From Clostridiales bacterium (lineage in GTDB: Bacteria; Bacillota; Clostridia; Caldicoprobacterales; DTU083), in the NCBI GenBank assembly GCA_012842605.1, contig DUSN01000076.1, positions 48,032-112,031 on the forward strand: a DNA stretch of 64,000 bases, written 5' to 3'. Below are positions 39,165 to 48,477 of this stretch, one piece after another. Numbering within the stretch: the first letter of the stretch is position 1; each line of letters begins with the position of its first letter. The translations under genes were made by a program, and so were the position numbers. A model generated the notes under the pieces. That model worked only from the letters and a program-made list of their open reading frames with translations. It was not told where the DNA came from and searched no databases.

Positions 39165-41576
39165 GTGATTGAAGTTAAAGGCAAACGTATAATTATAAAC
39201 GGTAAACCTGTAATCATAATGAGCGGTGAAATTCATTATTTCAGGCTCGACCGCAGTGAATGGCAGGATCGAATAAATAAGCTGAAAGCAGCAGGATGCA
39301 ACGCAGTTGCTACATACGTCCCTTGGTTATGTCATGAGCCGGCGGACGGGCAGATTGATCTTAACGGCAGCACACGCCCGGAACTGGATTTGGAAGGCTT
39401 TATCAGGCTTTGTGAGGAAAATAATCTTTACATCATACTTAGGCCGGGTCCCTTTATAATGGCAGAGATGAAAAATGAGGGAATCCCATACTGGGTATAT
39501 GAGAAACACCCTGAAATAATACCTAAAACCTGGGATGGAAAATGCATTACCACTCAAACGGTTGACTACCTGGCACCCGGCTTCTTGCAAGAGGTATACA
39601 AGTGGTATCAGGCAGTCATGTCTCTGATTGCAAAACATATTTATACCAATGGAGGCAAGGTTATAGGCGTACAGCTTGACAATGAAATAGGCATGCTTTC
39701 GTGGGTAAGCAATTCTCCTGACCTGACAGAGTATGTTTTGAAGGATTTTTCGCTCTGGCTGAAAGACAAGTATGCAATAGAAGAGCTCAGCAGCCGGTAT
39801 CCTTTTGATTTGAATAATTTTGAGGTATTTTGCAAAAAAGTAAGATCACCTGAAGAAAGTTATGCTGTCAGTCTTATCCATGACCTGGGTTACTATATGA
39901 GAAACAGGTATGCCAGCTATGTTGATACACTTAAGTCTTATGCAGAGGAGTTTGGAGTAAAGGGCGTACCGTTCTTTATCAATATTCACGGTACCGGCTG
40001 GGGACGTGGATTTACTTATCCTATCGGCATAAGTCAATTATATGAAAGCTATGCCTATAAGGAAGGCTTTATTTCAGGCTCGGATATTTATCTTGGTGAC
40101 TTAACCATGAATAATTTTCAGGACCTGTATTTGATTAATGCATTTACTGACTGCGTAAATTCCCCTGATCAGCCGCTGACATGCCTGGAGTTTGAATGCG
40201 GTGACGGCAATTATGGCTGCACCCTGGGAGGCCGGTATGACCCGTCTGCTGCAGATTTTAAGACCAGAATGTGTATAGCACAGGGCAATAAATTAATAAA
40301 CTATTATCTTCTTGCCGGAGGAACAAACTATATACTGCCCCAAAAGCCCAATGACGGCAACAACAGGATTGCATTTACCGGGCAGCGCCACGGATTTGCC
40401 GCCCCAATCAGCCCGGAAGGGGAGCTTAATTATACATACCCGCGCATGGCCAGGGCTATAAAGGCAGTAATTGCTGTTTCAGAAAAGTTAGCTGATATGG
40501 ATGAGGAGCATGATGATGTCTCTTTTGCCTTCATACCTGACTATTATATGACTGAATACCACTATCCAGAAAGCCCGAGTTCAAGGAATTTTGTCCAGAA
40601 TCTTGAGCAGCGCCGTACGGGGAATGTATGGGAGATTGTTGCACGCGCCATGCTTAATGCTAATTTCAGGTTTGGTGCTGTAGATATTCAAAACAGGGAG
40701 TTGGATTCTAAGGACCTGCCATGCCTGGTAATTCCTTCAGCAGCATATATGAGCAGGGATATCCAGGGAAAATTGGCTCACTATATAGAATCGGGCGGCA
40801 ATGTTCTTATCTATGGTGAGCTGCCTGTATATGATATGGAAGGGAATACCTGCACAATACTGGCTGATAAAATCGGTGCAGTGCCCGTAAACTTCCATAG
40901 AGCCAGTAAAAATTACTTTTTATCGGTATATGCAGATGGCTGGGCAGCACCTCGTCCTGAAATACGTGCAGAGTATGCTCATACCTATGAGCTGAGCAGC
41001 GGTGAAGCAATAATGCGCGTTGCCGGAACCGATGAAATTTGCGGGTTTGAAGCAAAAGCAGGAAAAGGCAGGGCAATTGTACTGGGCTCCAATTATAGTT
41101 GCGATATACAGCTGTTCAAGGCTATTCTGGAAAGGCTGGGTGCAAAACCGGGCTTATATCAGGACTGCCCTTTCTATGGTGTATTTATGACATCATCGGC
41201 CAATAAATACGGGGAAAGGTTTATTCATCTTCTAAATCTCGACGGGTTTGAAAAAGAAATAAATATATTTGAATATGACAAACCCTTATTTGACGGCCGC
41301 AAAATAACACTGCAGCCAAAAGAAGGTGTTATGCTGCCTGTAAATATAGACTGCGGTGATTATAAGATTGTATATTCCACAGCAGAAATTGCCCAAATTG
41401 GCGCTAACTATTTAGAGCTTCGACTGACCCAAAAGAATGATGTTATATGCTTAGAAACTGAAAAAGAGCTGATTCCATGTGATGAGTTAAAGGTTGAAAA
41501 GTTAAATGGCAGAGCCTATATAACATCCTTGAAAAATGCTAAAGTTGATGATCGCTTGACAATATACTTTAGATAG
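39165..41576 (+). CDS. GH35-like beta-galactosidase
   Basis: An 803-aa glycosidase with the GH35 opening: IIMSGEIHYFRLDRSEW, AAGCNAVATYVPWLCHEP, LRPGPFIMAEMKNEGIPYW. The probable acid/base is E174 in LDNEIG; the nucleophile is E342 or E344 in CLEFECGDG. A C-terminal half of beta domains follows, including a ThuA/amidotransferase-like segment (PCLVIPSAAYMSRDIQGKLA). Starts at GTG 39165, eight bases after GGAGGA; TTG 39159 is too close. No signal peptide. It is the last gene of the importer cluster and the most direct hint that the cargo contains beta-galactosyl ends. Confidence 0.85.
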   Translation: MIEVKGKRIIINGKPVIIMSGEIHYFRLDRSEWQDRINKLKAAGCNAVATYVPWLCHEPADGQIDLNGSTRPELDLEGFIRLCEENNLYIILRPGPFIMAEMKNEGIPYWVYEKHPEIIPKTWDGKCITTQTVDYLAPGFLQEVYKWYQAVMSLIAKHIYTNGGKVIGVQLDNEIGMLSWVSNSPDLTEYVLKDFSLWLKDKYAIEELSSRYPFDLNNFEVFCKKVRSPEESYAVSLIHDLGYYMRNRYASYVDTLKSYAEEFGVKGVPFFINIHGTGWGRGFTYPIGISQLYESYAYKEGFISGSDIYLGDLTMNNFQDLYLINAFTDCVNSPDQPLTCLEFECGDGNYGCTLGGRYDPSAADFKTRMCIAQGNKLINYYLLAGGTNYILPQKPNDGNNRIAFTGQRHGFAAPISPEGELNYTYPRMARAIKAVIAVSEKLADMDEEHDDVSFAFIPDYYMTEYHYPESPSSRNFVQNLEQRRTGNVWEIVARAMLNANFRFGAVDIQNRELDSKDLPCLVIPSAAYMSRDIQGKLAHYIESGGNVLIYGELPVYDMEGNTCTILADKIGAVPVNFHRASKNYFLSVYADGWAAPRPEIRAEYAHTYELSSGEAIMRVAGTDEICGFEAKAGKGRAIVLGSNYSCDIQLFKAILERLGAKPGLYQDCPFYGVFMTSSANKYGERFIHLLNLDGFEKEINIFEYDKPLFDGRKITLQPKEGVMLPVNIDCGDYKIVYSTAEIAQIGANYLELRLTQKNDVICLETEKELIPCDELKVEKLNGRAYITSLKNAKVDDRLTIYFR

Positions 41577-41594
41577 TTACTCCTTCAAAAACTA

Positions 41595-41702
41595 CCAATG
41601 AAATGCAAAAAAATATGTATAAGCCATATTATTTAAGCATAACTATAGAGCAAAATGGACAAACAAAAATGGCTTAGAGCATAGCTGCAAGCATTTCATT
41701 GG
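41595..41702 (+). promoter_or_regulatory. Structured 5' leader (nested inverted repeats)
   Basis: CCAATGAAATGC (41595-41606) is the exact inverse of GCATTTCATTGG (41691-41702), and TAAGCCAT (41620-41627) pairs with ATGGCTTA (41669-41676) inside it. The closed structure would end two bases before the ribosome site of the next gene. It could be a cis-acting RNA fold, a terminator for the GH35 transcript, or the relic of a small inverted-repeat element. Confidence 0.4.
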
Positions 41703-41717
41703 CAGGTGTATTTTTGG

Positions 41718-43256
41718 ATGAAGCATTTTCATGTCGTGAATCTGCTAAAGCAGATTGCCAATGTCCCGGATTCGGCATCGGGCATTAGTATTCTTGAATA
41801 TAATTCACTTGAGGAATGTGAAAGCAAGGTGCGGGAACTATACAATACAGTTCCTGCGAATCCTTTCTTCACATATGAATGGTTATATCTTTGGAAGAAA
41901 TATTTTGCTCCAAAAGCCAAAGTAAAAGTGCTGGTTATCCAGGATAATGGCAAAACTATTGGCTTTCTTCCGCTTGTATATAGAAATATCCCTTTATTAT
42001 TCACAACCGTATTCCAATTCATGGGCACATACAAAAGCAATTACCTATGCATACCTGCAGCAGAATGCAGCAAAAGGAAAGTATATGATGAGGTTTTTCG
42101 CTATTTCAAAGCATACAGAAGGGGAGCAATTCTTCAGATAGAAGGTGTCAACGATTCCACTACGGATTATTCGATTCTGGTTGAAAAACAGGATGCTCAT
42201 AAACTTGTAAAAGGATATCGTTTTTTTCAATTCTCATGTCCATATATCAATTTGGAAGGCAGTTGGGATGAGCTTTTCAAAAAACACTACAGTAAAAGTA
42301 AAAGACGCTCGAGACTTAATGGATTTGAAGAAAAACTTGAATATACGGGCAAGGTGCAGTTTATCCGCATTTGCGACGAAAAATCCTACGCTGCATACGG
42401 GGATCTGCTGGAACAGACTTTTGCAATACATCGCCTGAGATTCCGAAATGAATGGAACAGCAGCAGGTATAGTGAGGATGCTTATTCCGGATTTTACAGG
42501 GAGTTATTCCGGGAGTATGCAAGGATGGGTCTTTTGGATATGTCACTTATCTGCATTGATGGTATAGTTGTTTCTTTTTCATTAGCTTTCAGGCAGGGGA
42601 AAACCCTGATCGGATACATACCTGGTTTTTACATCCCATTTAAGTGCTTTTCATTGGGGCATGTACATTTGATGAAGCTTTTCCGACATTTATTGAACGA
42701 AAATGATATTTCCTGCTTTGATTTATCATTGGGAAACCAGGAATACAAGGAAAGGTGGGCGGACGGTCATACCTATAACTATTCTTTCTTGTTCCGCTTC
42801 GGTAATAATCCGTTTACATTGGCTTCAGCCTTTTTTATGAAGCAGCTGATGGAGTTTAGAGCTGCTGCGAGAAAACGGGGCTGGAATGAAAAGGTTAAGT
42901 GGCTGCTGGCAAGGATTAGAAAAATCAAGACAGAAAAGTCCTTCCTTGACGAGGAGGGTTTTCTGGTTGATTGCTCTGAAAAACCAATTTCCTGGACATC
43001 TGAAAAGGAATATACACTGAAAGAGTTGCTGTTAATGCCTTTGTGCATACAGACATTTGTTCTTAAGCAAATATATGGGGGCAAAAAAATAAGTTTTCTT
43101 TATCAGGGGTCAAACCTTGCAGGAATCAAAGCTGTTGATGATCAAGAGGAAATTATATATCAATACATACAAGGAAAAATCAGAAGAGAGAAAATGAACG
43201 ATAGAAGAACAAGGCATTTTCGCATTAAGCATGAATATAAAGAGCGTCCGGCATAA
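41718..43256 (+). CDS. CelD/BcsL-type GNAT acyltransferase-like protein
   Basis: A 512-aa protein with a GNAT-fold domain of the CelD/BcsL group, found in exopolysaccharide and cellulose clusters. Evidence: NPFFTYEWLYLWKKYFAP, VKVLVIQDNGKTIGFLPLVY and the later IDGIVVSFSLAFRQGKTLIGYIPGFY region, typical of the two GNAT halves. The C-terminal 120 residues are basic and of unknown role. ATG 41718 follows CAGGTG. The GT2 gene is 24 bp downstream, suggesting a role in acylating or modifying a surface polysaccharide. Exact donor and acceptor unknown. Confidence 0.78.
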   Translation: MKHFHVVNLLKQIANVPDSASGISILEYNSLEECESKVRELYNTVPANPFFTYEWLYLWKKYFAPKAKVKVLVIQDNGKTIGFLPLVYRNIPLLFTTVFQFMGTYKSNYLCIPAAECSKRKVYDEVFRYFKAYRRGAILQIEGVNDSTTDYSILVEKQDAHKLVKGYRFFQFSCPYINLEGSWDELFKKHYSKSKRRSRLNGFEEKLEYTGKVQFIRICDEKSYAAYGDLLEQTFAIHRLRFRNEWNSSRYSEDAYSGFYRELFREYARMGLLDMSLICIDGIVVSFSLAFRQGKTLIGYIPGFYIPFKCFSLGHVHLMKLFRHLLNENDISCFDLSLGNQEYKERWADGHTYNYSFLFRFGNNPFTLASAFFMKQLMEFRAAARKRGWNEKVKWLLARIRKIKTEKSFLDEEGFLVDCSEKPISWTSEKEYTLKELLLMPLCIQTFVLKQIYGGKKISFLYQGSNLAGIKAVDDQEEIIYQYIQGKIRREKMNDRRTRHFRIKHEYKERPA

Positions 43257-43280
43257 TTTTTGTCAGAAAGGTGACAGTCA

Positions 43281-44141
43281 ATGACACCGAAGGTATCAAT
43301 TCTAATGGGTATTTATAATTGTGAAAAAACATTGAGACATGCCCTTGATTCAATTATAAGGCAAACATATAAAAACTGGGAGGTCATTATATGTGATGAC
43401 GGCTCACATGACAAATCCTATGAAATTGCCATGGAGTATGCTGCAAAAGATAATCGTTTCATTGTGATCAGAAATCCGGAAAATTTAGGCCTGGCAGTCT
43501 CTTTAAACAGGTGCCTGCAAATTGCAAAAGGAGAATATATCATGAGGCAGGACGGCGATGATCTCATGGAGGTTTCCAGGATTGAAAAGCAGGTTCAGTA
43601 TATGGGAAATAACAACTGCGATGTATGCGGAACAGGTGCTTTTGTGTTTGATGAAACAGGCATATGGGGGCTGCGCATGCCGGATATAAATCCAGAAAAA
43701 GAAATCATGGCAAAGGGCGTCCCTGTAATTCACGCAACAGTAATCATGAAGAAAAATACATTAACCGGTGTAAATGGTTACTCGGAAACCAAATTGACAA
43801 GACAAAGGCTGGAGGATTATGACCTGTGGACTAAGCTCTTTGAAAAGGGGTGTATTTTCCACAATTTAAATGAGCCGCTTTATTATTATAGAATTGATAA
43901 AAATTCCTATCAGCGCAGAAAAAGGAAGTTCAGGCTGGCTGAAGGCAGGTTGAGGCTTAAAGCTTGCAGGAGGCTGGGCCTGCCTTTTTGGATGAGAATA
44001 TATGCTCTTAAGCCTCTTATTTTAATGCTGATGCCCTCAGTATTAGTTCAAAAACTAAATATAAGGAGACTGACAAATAGACTGAAAAGCTCTGCCTATA
44101 ATAATTTTACCCTTAATATTAGCAATTTACTGCACATATAG
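43281..44141 (+). CDS. Family 2 glycosyltransferase
   Basis: A 286-aa GT2 enzyme. The nucleotide-sugar fold opens with VSILMGIYNCEKTLRHALDS, then YKNWEVIICDDGSHDKS, with metal-binding D-G-D-D in MRQDGDDL and the acceptor-side LEDYDLW. A short basic C terminus contains a hydrophobic patch (LKPLILMLMPSV) that could touch the membrane. It probably adds a sugar to a surface polysaccharide, together with the CelD-like gene and the minus-strand polysaccharide genes at 48-53 kb. Confidence 0.93.
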   Translation: MTPKVSILMGIYNCEKTLRHALDSIIRQTYKNWEVIICDDGSHDKSYEIAMEYAAKDNRFIVIRNPENLGLAVSLNRCLQIAKGEYIMRQDGDDLMEVSRIEKQVQYMGNNNCDVCGTGAFVFDETGIWGLRMPDINPEKEIMAKGVPVIHATVIMKKNTLTGVNGYSETKLTRQRLEDYDLWTKLFEKGCIFHNLNEPLYYYRIDKNSYQRRKRKFRLAEGRLRLKACRRLGLPFWMRIYALKPLILMLMPSVLVQKLNIRRLTNRLKSSAYNNFTLNISNLLHI

Positions 44142-44266
44142 GGCTATAAGAGCTGCCTGTAATAGAAGCATAAATTAGATTAAGTAAATCAAATATGCAT
44201 ATATGCCAATAAGAATTCATAATTCTATACAGATAGCATTTGACTGAGAAGGTAGGGAAAAGACAT

Positions 44267-45216
44267 ATGAAAAGCTTGAATGACATTGTTCACCCTAAAT
44301 CTATCAGCAAAGGCAGCAGATTTCAAAAGATTATGAAGAGATATTGGCAGCTTTATGTATTATTGCTACCGGCTTTTCTGTATTTTTTATATTTCATTAT
44401 TTACCGATGTATGGTGTTCAGATTGCCTTTAGAAATTTTGTAGCTACCAAAGGATTTTGGAATAGTCAATGGGTTGGTCTTAGCCACTTCATTCGTTTTT
44501 TTAAATCATATTATTTCTGGACTTTGATTCGAAATACTGTTGCAATAAGTGTATATAGTTTAGTGCTCGGTTTTCCGCTGCCCATTATCCTGGCACTTGC
44601 TCTCAATGAGATTAAGAACGGGAAGTTCAAAAAGATTACACAGACTGTTACATATGCTCCATACTTCATTTCTGTTGTTGTCATGTGCGGTATGATCATT
44701 GCATTTCTTTCACCTACTACGGGAATAGTCAATAAAATGCTTGGATTATTTGGTATAGAGCCCATTGCTTTTTTATCAAACAGCAGCATGTTCCGGTCTA
44801 TATATGTCCTAAGCGGCGTCTGGCAGAATACAGGCTGGGGAAGCATTATCTACCTTGCCGCTCTGTCAGGTGTCAGCATGGAACTGCATGAAGCTGCCAT
44901 TGTTGAGGGGGCCAGCCGATTGCAGCGAATCATACATATTAATATACCGCATATTGTACCCACAATGACGATATTGCTGATATTGTCAGCCGGTGGCATT
45001 ATGTCCGTTGGACATGAAAAGATACTGCTGCTGCAAAATGCATTAAATGGAGAAACATCGGAAGTTATTTCGACATATGTATACAAAGTCGGCTTGGTAA
45101 ATGCGCAGTATAGTTTCTCAACAGCTGTAGGACTGTTTAATTCTGTTGTAAATTTAATACTATTGGCCATCGTTAATCTGTTCGCAGCAAAAGTGGGGGA
45201 GACGTCATTATGGTAA
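44267..45216 (+). CDS. Sugar ABC permease, LplB type, interrupted by -1 frameshift
   Basis: The N terminus lies in one frame (44267-44443: MKSLNDIVHPKSISKGSRFQ then LYVLLLPAFLYFL) and the rest in the -1 frame (IFHYLPMYGVQIAFRNF onward, to 45216). The frames meet at 44383-44389, T-TTT-TTA, a textbook -1 slippery heptamer. A slip there would give a 316-aa protein aligning without gap to the permease at 2-940. Alternatives are a one-base loss in the T run (six instead of seven) or a sequencing error. The EAA loop (HEAAIVEGASRLQRIIHINIP) and helices are intact. Start ATG 44267 has TAGGGA upstream. It pairs with 45210-46163. Confidence 0.85.
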
Positions 45217-46163
45217 AGGTATCAAAAGAAATCAACCGGAAAAATCGGTCAGGGTCGATAATTCGTGAAACTACAGGCGACAAGGTTTTGCTGGCATTTG
45301 CATACTGTTTTCTATGGTTTGCTCTGATAATTACGCTCTATCCGCTGATTTATGTCGTCAGCGCTTCCATAAGCGATCCTGTATACGTAAACTCCGGACA
45401 GATGTGGCTTATACCGAAAGGAATTACATTCGAGGGATATAAGCGTTTACTGGATAATAATGAAATATGGATAGGTTATCGGAATACAATCATCTACACT
45501 ATAGGTGGTACTCTTGTAAGTCTTTTCATTACACTTACCTGCGGATATGCACTCTCGAAGAAAGTGCTTCCCGGAAAGGGAGCGTTCATGGTTTATCTGT
45601 TGATCACAATGTTCTTTAGCGGTGGTTTAATACCGTCATTTATCTGGATCAAGCGTTTTAACATGTTGGATACCATTTGGGCAGTTATTATTCCCGGCGC
45701 TGCATCTGTATGGAATATCATCATTACCAGGACCTACATACAGACAAGCATTCCCGCTGAGCTTGAGGAGGCGGCAGTAATTGACGGCTGCAGTACTTTT
45801 CATACATTCCTGAGAATTATATTGCCTTTGTCTGCGCCAATTATTGCTGTCATGGCTCTGTTTGCCGGTGTCGGCAGATGGAATAGCTACTTTCAGGAAA
45901 TGATCTATTTGACTTCTCGTACGAAGTTTCCCCTGCAAGTATTCTTGCGTGAGCAGCTGATTGTTGCACAGATGATGCAGAACGCTTCCAAAGACGGCGT
46001 CATTTCCGGTGAGGCAGCTATCACAATGGCTGAACAGGCAAAAATTGCTGATATTATCAAGTATGCAATAATGATTGTAGCCACCCTGCCTATAATTATT
46101 GTTTATCCATTGCTGCAGAGATTCTTTGTAAAAGGAATTATGATAGGATCAGTGAAAGGTTGA
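45210..46163 (+). CDS. Sugar ABC transporter permease, LplC/YtcP type
   Basis: A 317-aa permease overlapping the preceding gene by 7 bp, behind GGGGGAG. It has six helices, the EAA loop (LEEAAVIDGCSTFHTFLRIILP) and the C-terminal end QRFFVKGIMIGSVKG, nearly the same as the permease at 967-1857. Together with the binding protein at 46494 it forms a second LplB-LplC-LipO importer without an ATPase. Because it overlaps the frameshifted partner, its translation may depend on ribosomes reaching that stop codon. Confidence 0.93.
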   Translation: MVKVSKEINRKNRSGSIIRETTGDKVLLAFAYCFLWFALIITLYPLIYVVSASISDPVYVNSGQMWLIPKGITFEGYKRLLDNNEIWIGYRNTIIYTIGGTLVSLFITLTCGYALSKKVLPGKGAFMVYLLITMFFSGGLIPSFIWIKRFNMLDTIWAVIIPGAASVWNIIITRTYIQTSIPAELEEAAVIDGCSTFHTFLRIILPLSAPIIAVMALFAGVGRWNSYFQEMIYLTSRTKFPLQVFLREQLIVAQMMQNASKDGVISGEAAITMAEQAKIADIIKYAIMIVATLPIIIVYPLLQRFFVKGIMIGSVKG

Positions 46164-46493
46164 GTTTATACATCTTAAGATTCACAAATCCATCATATAA
46201 CTCCATATATGGCTATTTCTTATGTAATCAGAGATATATCAGTAAATGTCACTCATATAGTTTTTAGTGGAGTAAATTTGTAACGAGACCTGTTAACCAC
46301 TGTCACACAATGGAGATTTAAAGATATTGATTATAAAAAATACGAGAGAAGGAGGGATTTTTAACAAAACACAGGAAAGGAGGGATATATGGAGCTATAT
46401 GGAGCTGTATTAAAAAGTGTATTAAACACTTCCAGTCACCATATGGATGCTTAGCTGTCTCCAAAAATATCAAAAAGAAAGAAGGAAAGAAAG
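46164..46493 (+). other. Long leader before binding-protein gene
   Basis: 330 bp between the permease and the binding-protein gene, longer than at the paralogous locus (78 bp at 1858-1935). It contains two strong ribosome-site-like sequences (GGAGGGAT at about 46352 and 46379), the second in front of a 21-codon frame, and AT-rich sequence otherwise. It may hold a separate promoter for the binding protein. No riboswitch was recognised. Confidence 0.4.
46389..46454 (+). CDS. Possible leader peptide, 21 aa
   Basis: A near-ideal AAAGGAGGG lies 5 bp ahead of ATG 46389, opening a 21-codon frame (MELYGAVLKSVLNTSSHHMDA) that stops 39 bp before the binding-protein ATG. It has no known relatives that I can name. 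It may be a leader peptide or a chance reading frame behind a strong ribosome site. Confidence 0.25.
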   Translation: MELYGAVLKSVLNTSSHHMDA

Positions 46494-48176
46494 ATGAGAA
46501 GAAGACTCACACTATGTCTTATAATACTGATGGTTATGGTTATTGTTTTGTCTGGTTGTAAATCGCAAGAAACAAATAAGCCTGAAGCAACCGCCACTCC
46601 CGCTCCCAGTGCCAGAGAAACAGCTGCACCTGAGGAGACGGAGCCTTCCGGCAGCGAAATGCTTGAGGCCGATCCAAATGTATATGCAACAGGCATGCCA
46701 ATAGTAAAGGACAAAATCACTGTCTCTATTATGGGGGCAAAACACCCAATTCATGGTGAATGGTCAAATATGGTCTTCTTCAAGATTATGGAGGAGAAAA
46801 CCAATATTGCCTTTACGTACAACACGCCTGCATGGGAGTTGTTTACCGAGCAGAAAAATCTTGCATTCACAACTGGTTCATATCCTGAAGTATTCTTTGG
46901 TGCAATGCTGACACCGAAAGAAGAAGTAACCTATGGTTCTCAAGGTATCCTGCTGCCGCTGGAAGAGTATATTGACAAGTATTGCCCGAATATTGTGGCA
47001 ATGTTCGAGCAAAATCCCGGGCTTAGAGCTTCCATTACTGCACCGGATGGTCATATTTATTCTCTGCCTAACTATACGACAGCACCACTTGCAATGGCTG
47101 CACAACCCAATTGGGTTAACTATGAGTGGATGAAGGCTTTAGGTATTGAAGAGTCAGATCTGCCGACAACACTTGACGGGTTGTATGAACTGCTGGTGCG
47201 TTTCAAGACCGAGGATCCAAACGGCAACGGACAGGCGGATGAAATTCCTTACACATTCAGTGACAAGGTTGGCGATGGTCTGTTCAACAACTTCCTTCCG
47301 CCGTTTGGCATCCCCTCAAAGAGAGCCTTTGTTACCAGTGACGGTGTTGTAAAATATGGATTCCTGGAACCCAACTTCATCCACTTTCTTGAGTTTGTAA
47401 ACAGATTATGGGAAGAAAAACTCATCGACCAGGACTCTTTTGCTCAGGACTGGAGTGCTAAGACCGGTAAGAGCCAGTCAAATCTGGTTGGTATGACAGT
47501 TGAAGCCGTTCCTGACACAGCTTTCGGTATTCCGGAACCGGAAGAGGCTGTAAAATATCCGATGATGCCTGCATGGGGAACCCAGTACAGCCCGCAGGCT
47601 ACATTGCGCACCACAGGTCTTGCGACCGGAACATTTGCAATCACAGATAAGTGCAAGAATGTGGAAGCTATGATGCGCTGGGTTGATTACCTCTATTCCG
47701 AAGAAGGTTCTCTGCTGATTCATTACGGACCGGAGGGTAATCTGTACAGAGTACTGCCAGACGGTATGTTTGAGTACATCATTCCCACTGATGGACGCGG
47801 TGTTGAGGAAAAGCGCGGCGGGGAGATCACACCTGACTGCGGTTTGCCGCTGCCTAAGTGGGTACGCCCGCAAACCGAGACCAACTGGAACAGTGTATTG
47901 CAGCAGCAGCGTGCTGCTCAAGTGGATAAGAAACTGTGGCCATACGCTGTACTGCCTATGCCCAACCTGTTCTTCACTTTGGAAGAACAGGAGCAGCTGG
48001 ATATAATAACAATCGATCTTTACAAGTATGAAGATGAGAATGCCGTGAAGTTTATCACAGGTGAACTGCCGCTCTCAGAATGGAGTAAATTCACTGATCA
48101 GCTGAAGAAGATGGGTGTTGAAGAACTCATCAGGATCACTCAGGCTGCTTATGACCGCTGGAAGGCTGCTCAGTAA
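46494..48176 (+). CDS. Extracellular sugar-binding lipoprotein (LipO/YtcQ type)
   Basis: A 560-aa binding subunit of the importer at 44267-46163. The lipoprotein signal ends in VLSGC with Cys22, followed by a Pro/Thr/Glu-rich linker and the mature domain starting near MPIVKDKITVSIMG. Several signatures of the LipO group are present (MEEKTNIAF, LPLEEYIDKYCPNI, FKTEDPNGNGQADEIPYTF). The DPNGNGQADEIP segment is a calcium-site-like loop common in this family. It is a paralogue of 1936-3630. Transcription ends at a clear terminator 15 bp downstream. Confidence 0.94.
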   Translation: MRRRLTLCLIILMVMVIVLSGCKSQETNKPEATATPAPSARETAAPEETEPSGSEMLEADPNVYATGMPIVKDKITVSIMGAKHPIHGEWSNMVFFKIMEEKTNIAFTYNTPAWELFTEQKNLAFTTGSYPEVFFGAMLTPKEEVTYGSQGILLPLEEYIDKYCPNIVAMFEQNPGLRASITAPDGHIYSLPNYTTAPLAMAAQPNWVNYEWMKALGIEESDLPTTLDGLYELLVRFKTEDPNGNGQADEIPYTFSDKVGDGLFNNFLPPFGIPSKRAFVTSDGVVKYGFLEPNFIHFLEFVNRLWEEKLIDQDSFAQDWSAKTGKSQSNLVGMTVEAVPDTAFGIPEPEEAVKYPMMPAWGTQYSPQATLRTTGLATGTFAITDKCKNVEAMMRWVDYLYSEEGSLLIHYGPEGNLYRVLPDGMFEYIIPTDGRGVEEKRGGEITPDCGLPLPKWVRPQTETNWNSVLQQQRAAQVDKKLWPYAVLPMPNLFFTLEEQEQLDIITIDLYKYEDENAVKFITGELPLSEWSKFTDQLKKMGVEELIRITQAAYDRWKAAQ

Positions 48177-48190
48177 AATCTAACTTATAC

Positions 48191-48220
48191 AAAGGAACCG
48201 GCTGATTTGCCGGTTCCTTT
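48191..48220 (+). terminator. Rho-independent terminator
   Basis: A perfect 12-bp stem AAAGGAACCGGC/GCCGGTTCCTTT with a TGATTT loop ends the importer transcript. Confidence 0.88.
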
Positions 48221-48237
48221 ATATTATAATATTTGCA

Positions 48238-48447
48238 TTGACCCATGTACGGTGGAAGCGAAGCTGTACATTTACTTACAATGTACCTGAAAAACTTAGC
48301 GCTGTGGATGTTCGTTTAAGGCCGTTCCCTAAGTATTTAAACAGTAAAAGTGCCGGTGAGCTGGAAGTAGAAACTTGTACAAACGCATCGTGGATCTGGC
48401 TAAGAGGTCTTAAATCCGGAAAAGGGGAAGTTCGTATAGATATATGA
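48238..48447 (+). pseudogene. Possible 3' remnant of a beta-sandwich protein
   Basis: A 69-codon open frame reads NVPEKLSAVDVRLRPFPKYL, then SAGELEVETCTNASWIWLRG. Its composition and strand pattern look like the last beta-sandwich of a larger protein rather than a stand-alone gene. It begins at a TTG with no ribosome site and lies directly behind the terminator, in a gap before the convergent MurJ-like gene. The parent family is not recognised, so this is tentative. Confidence 0.35.
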
Positions 48448-48477
48448 AGTTGGATAATTAAGATCTGGGTCACGGCA

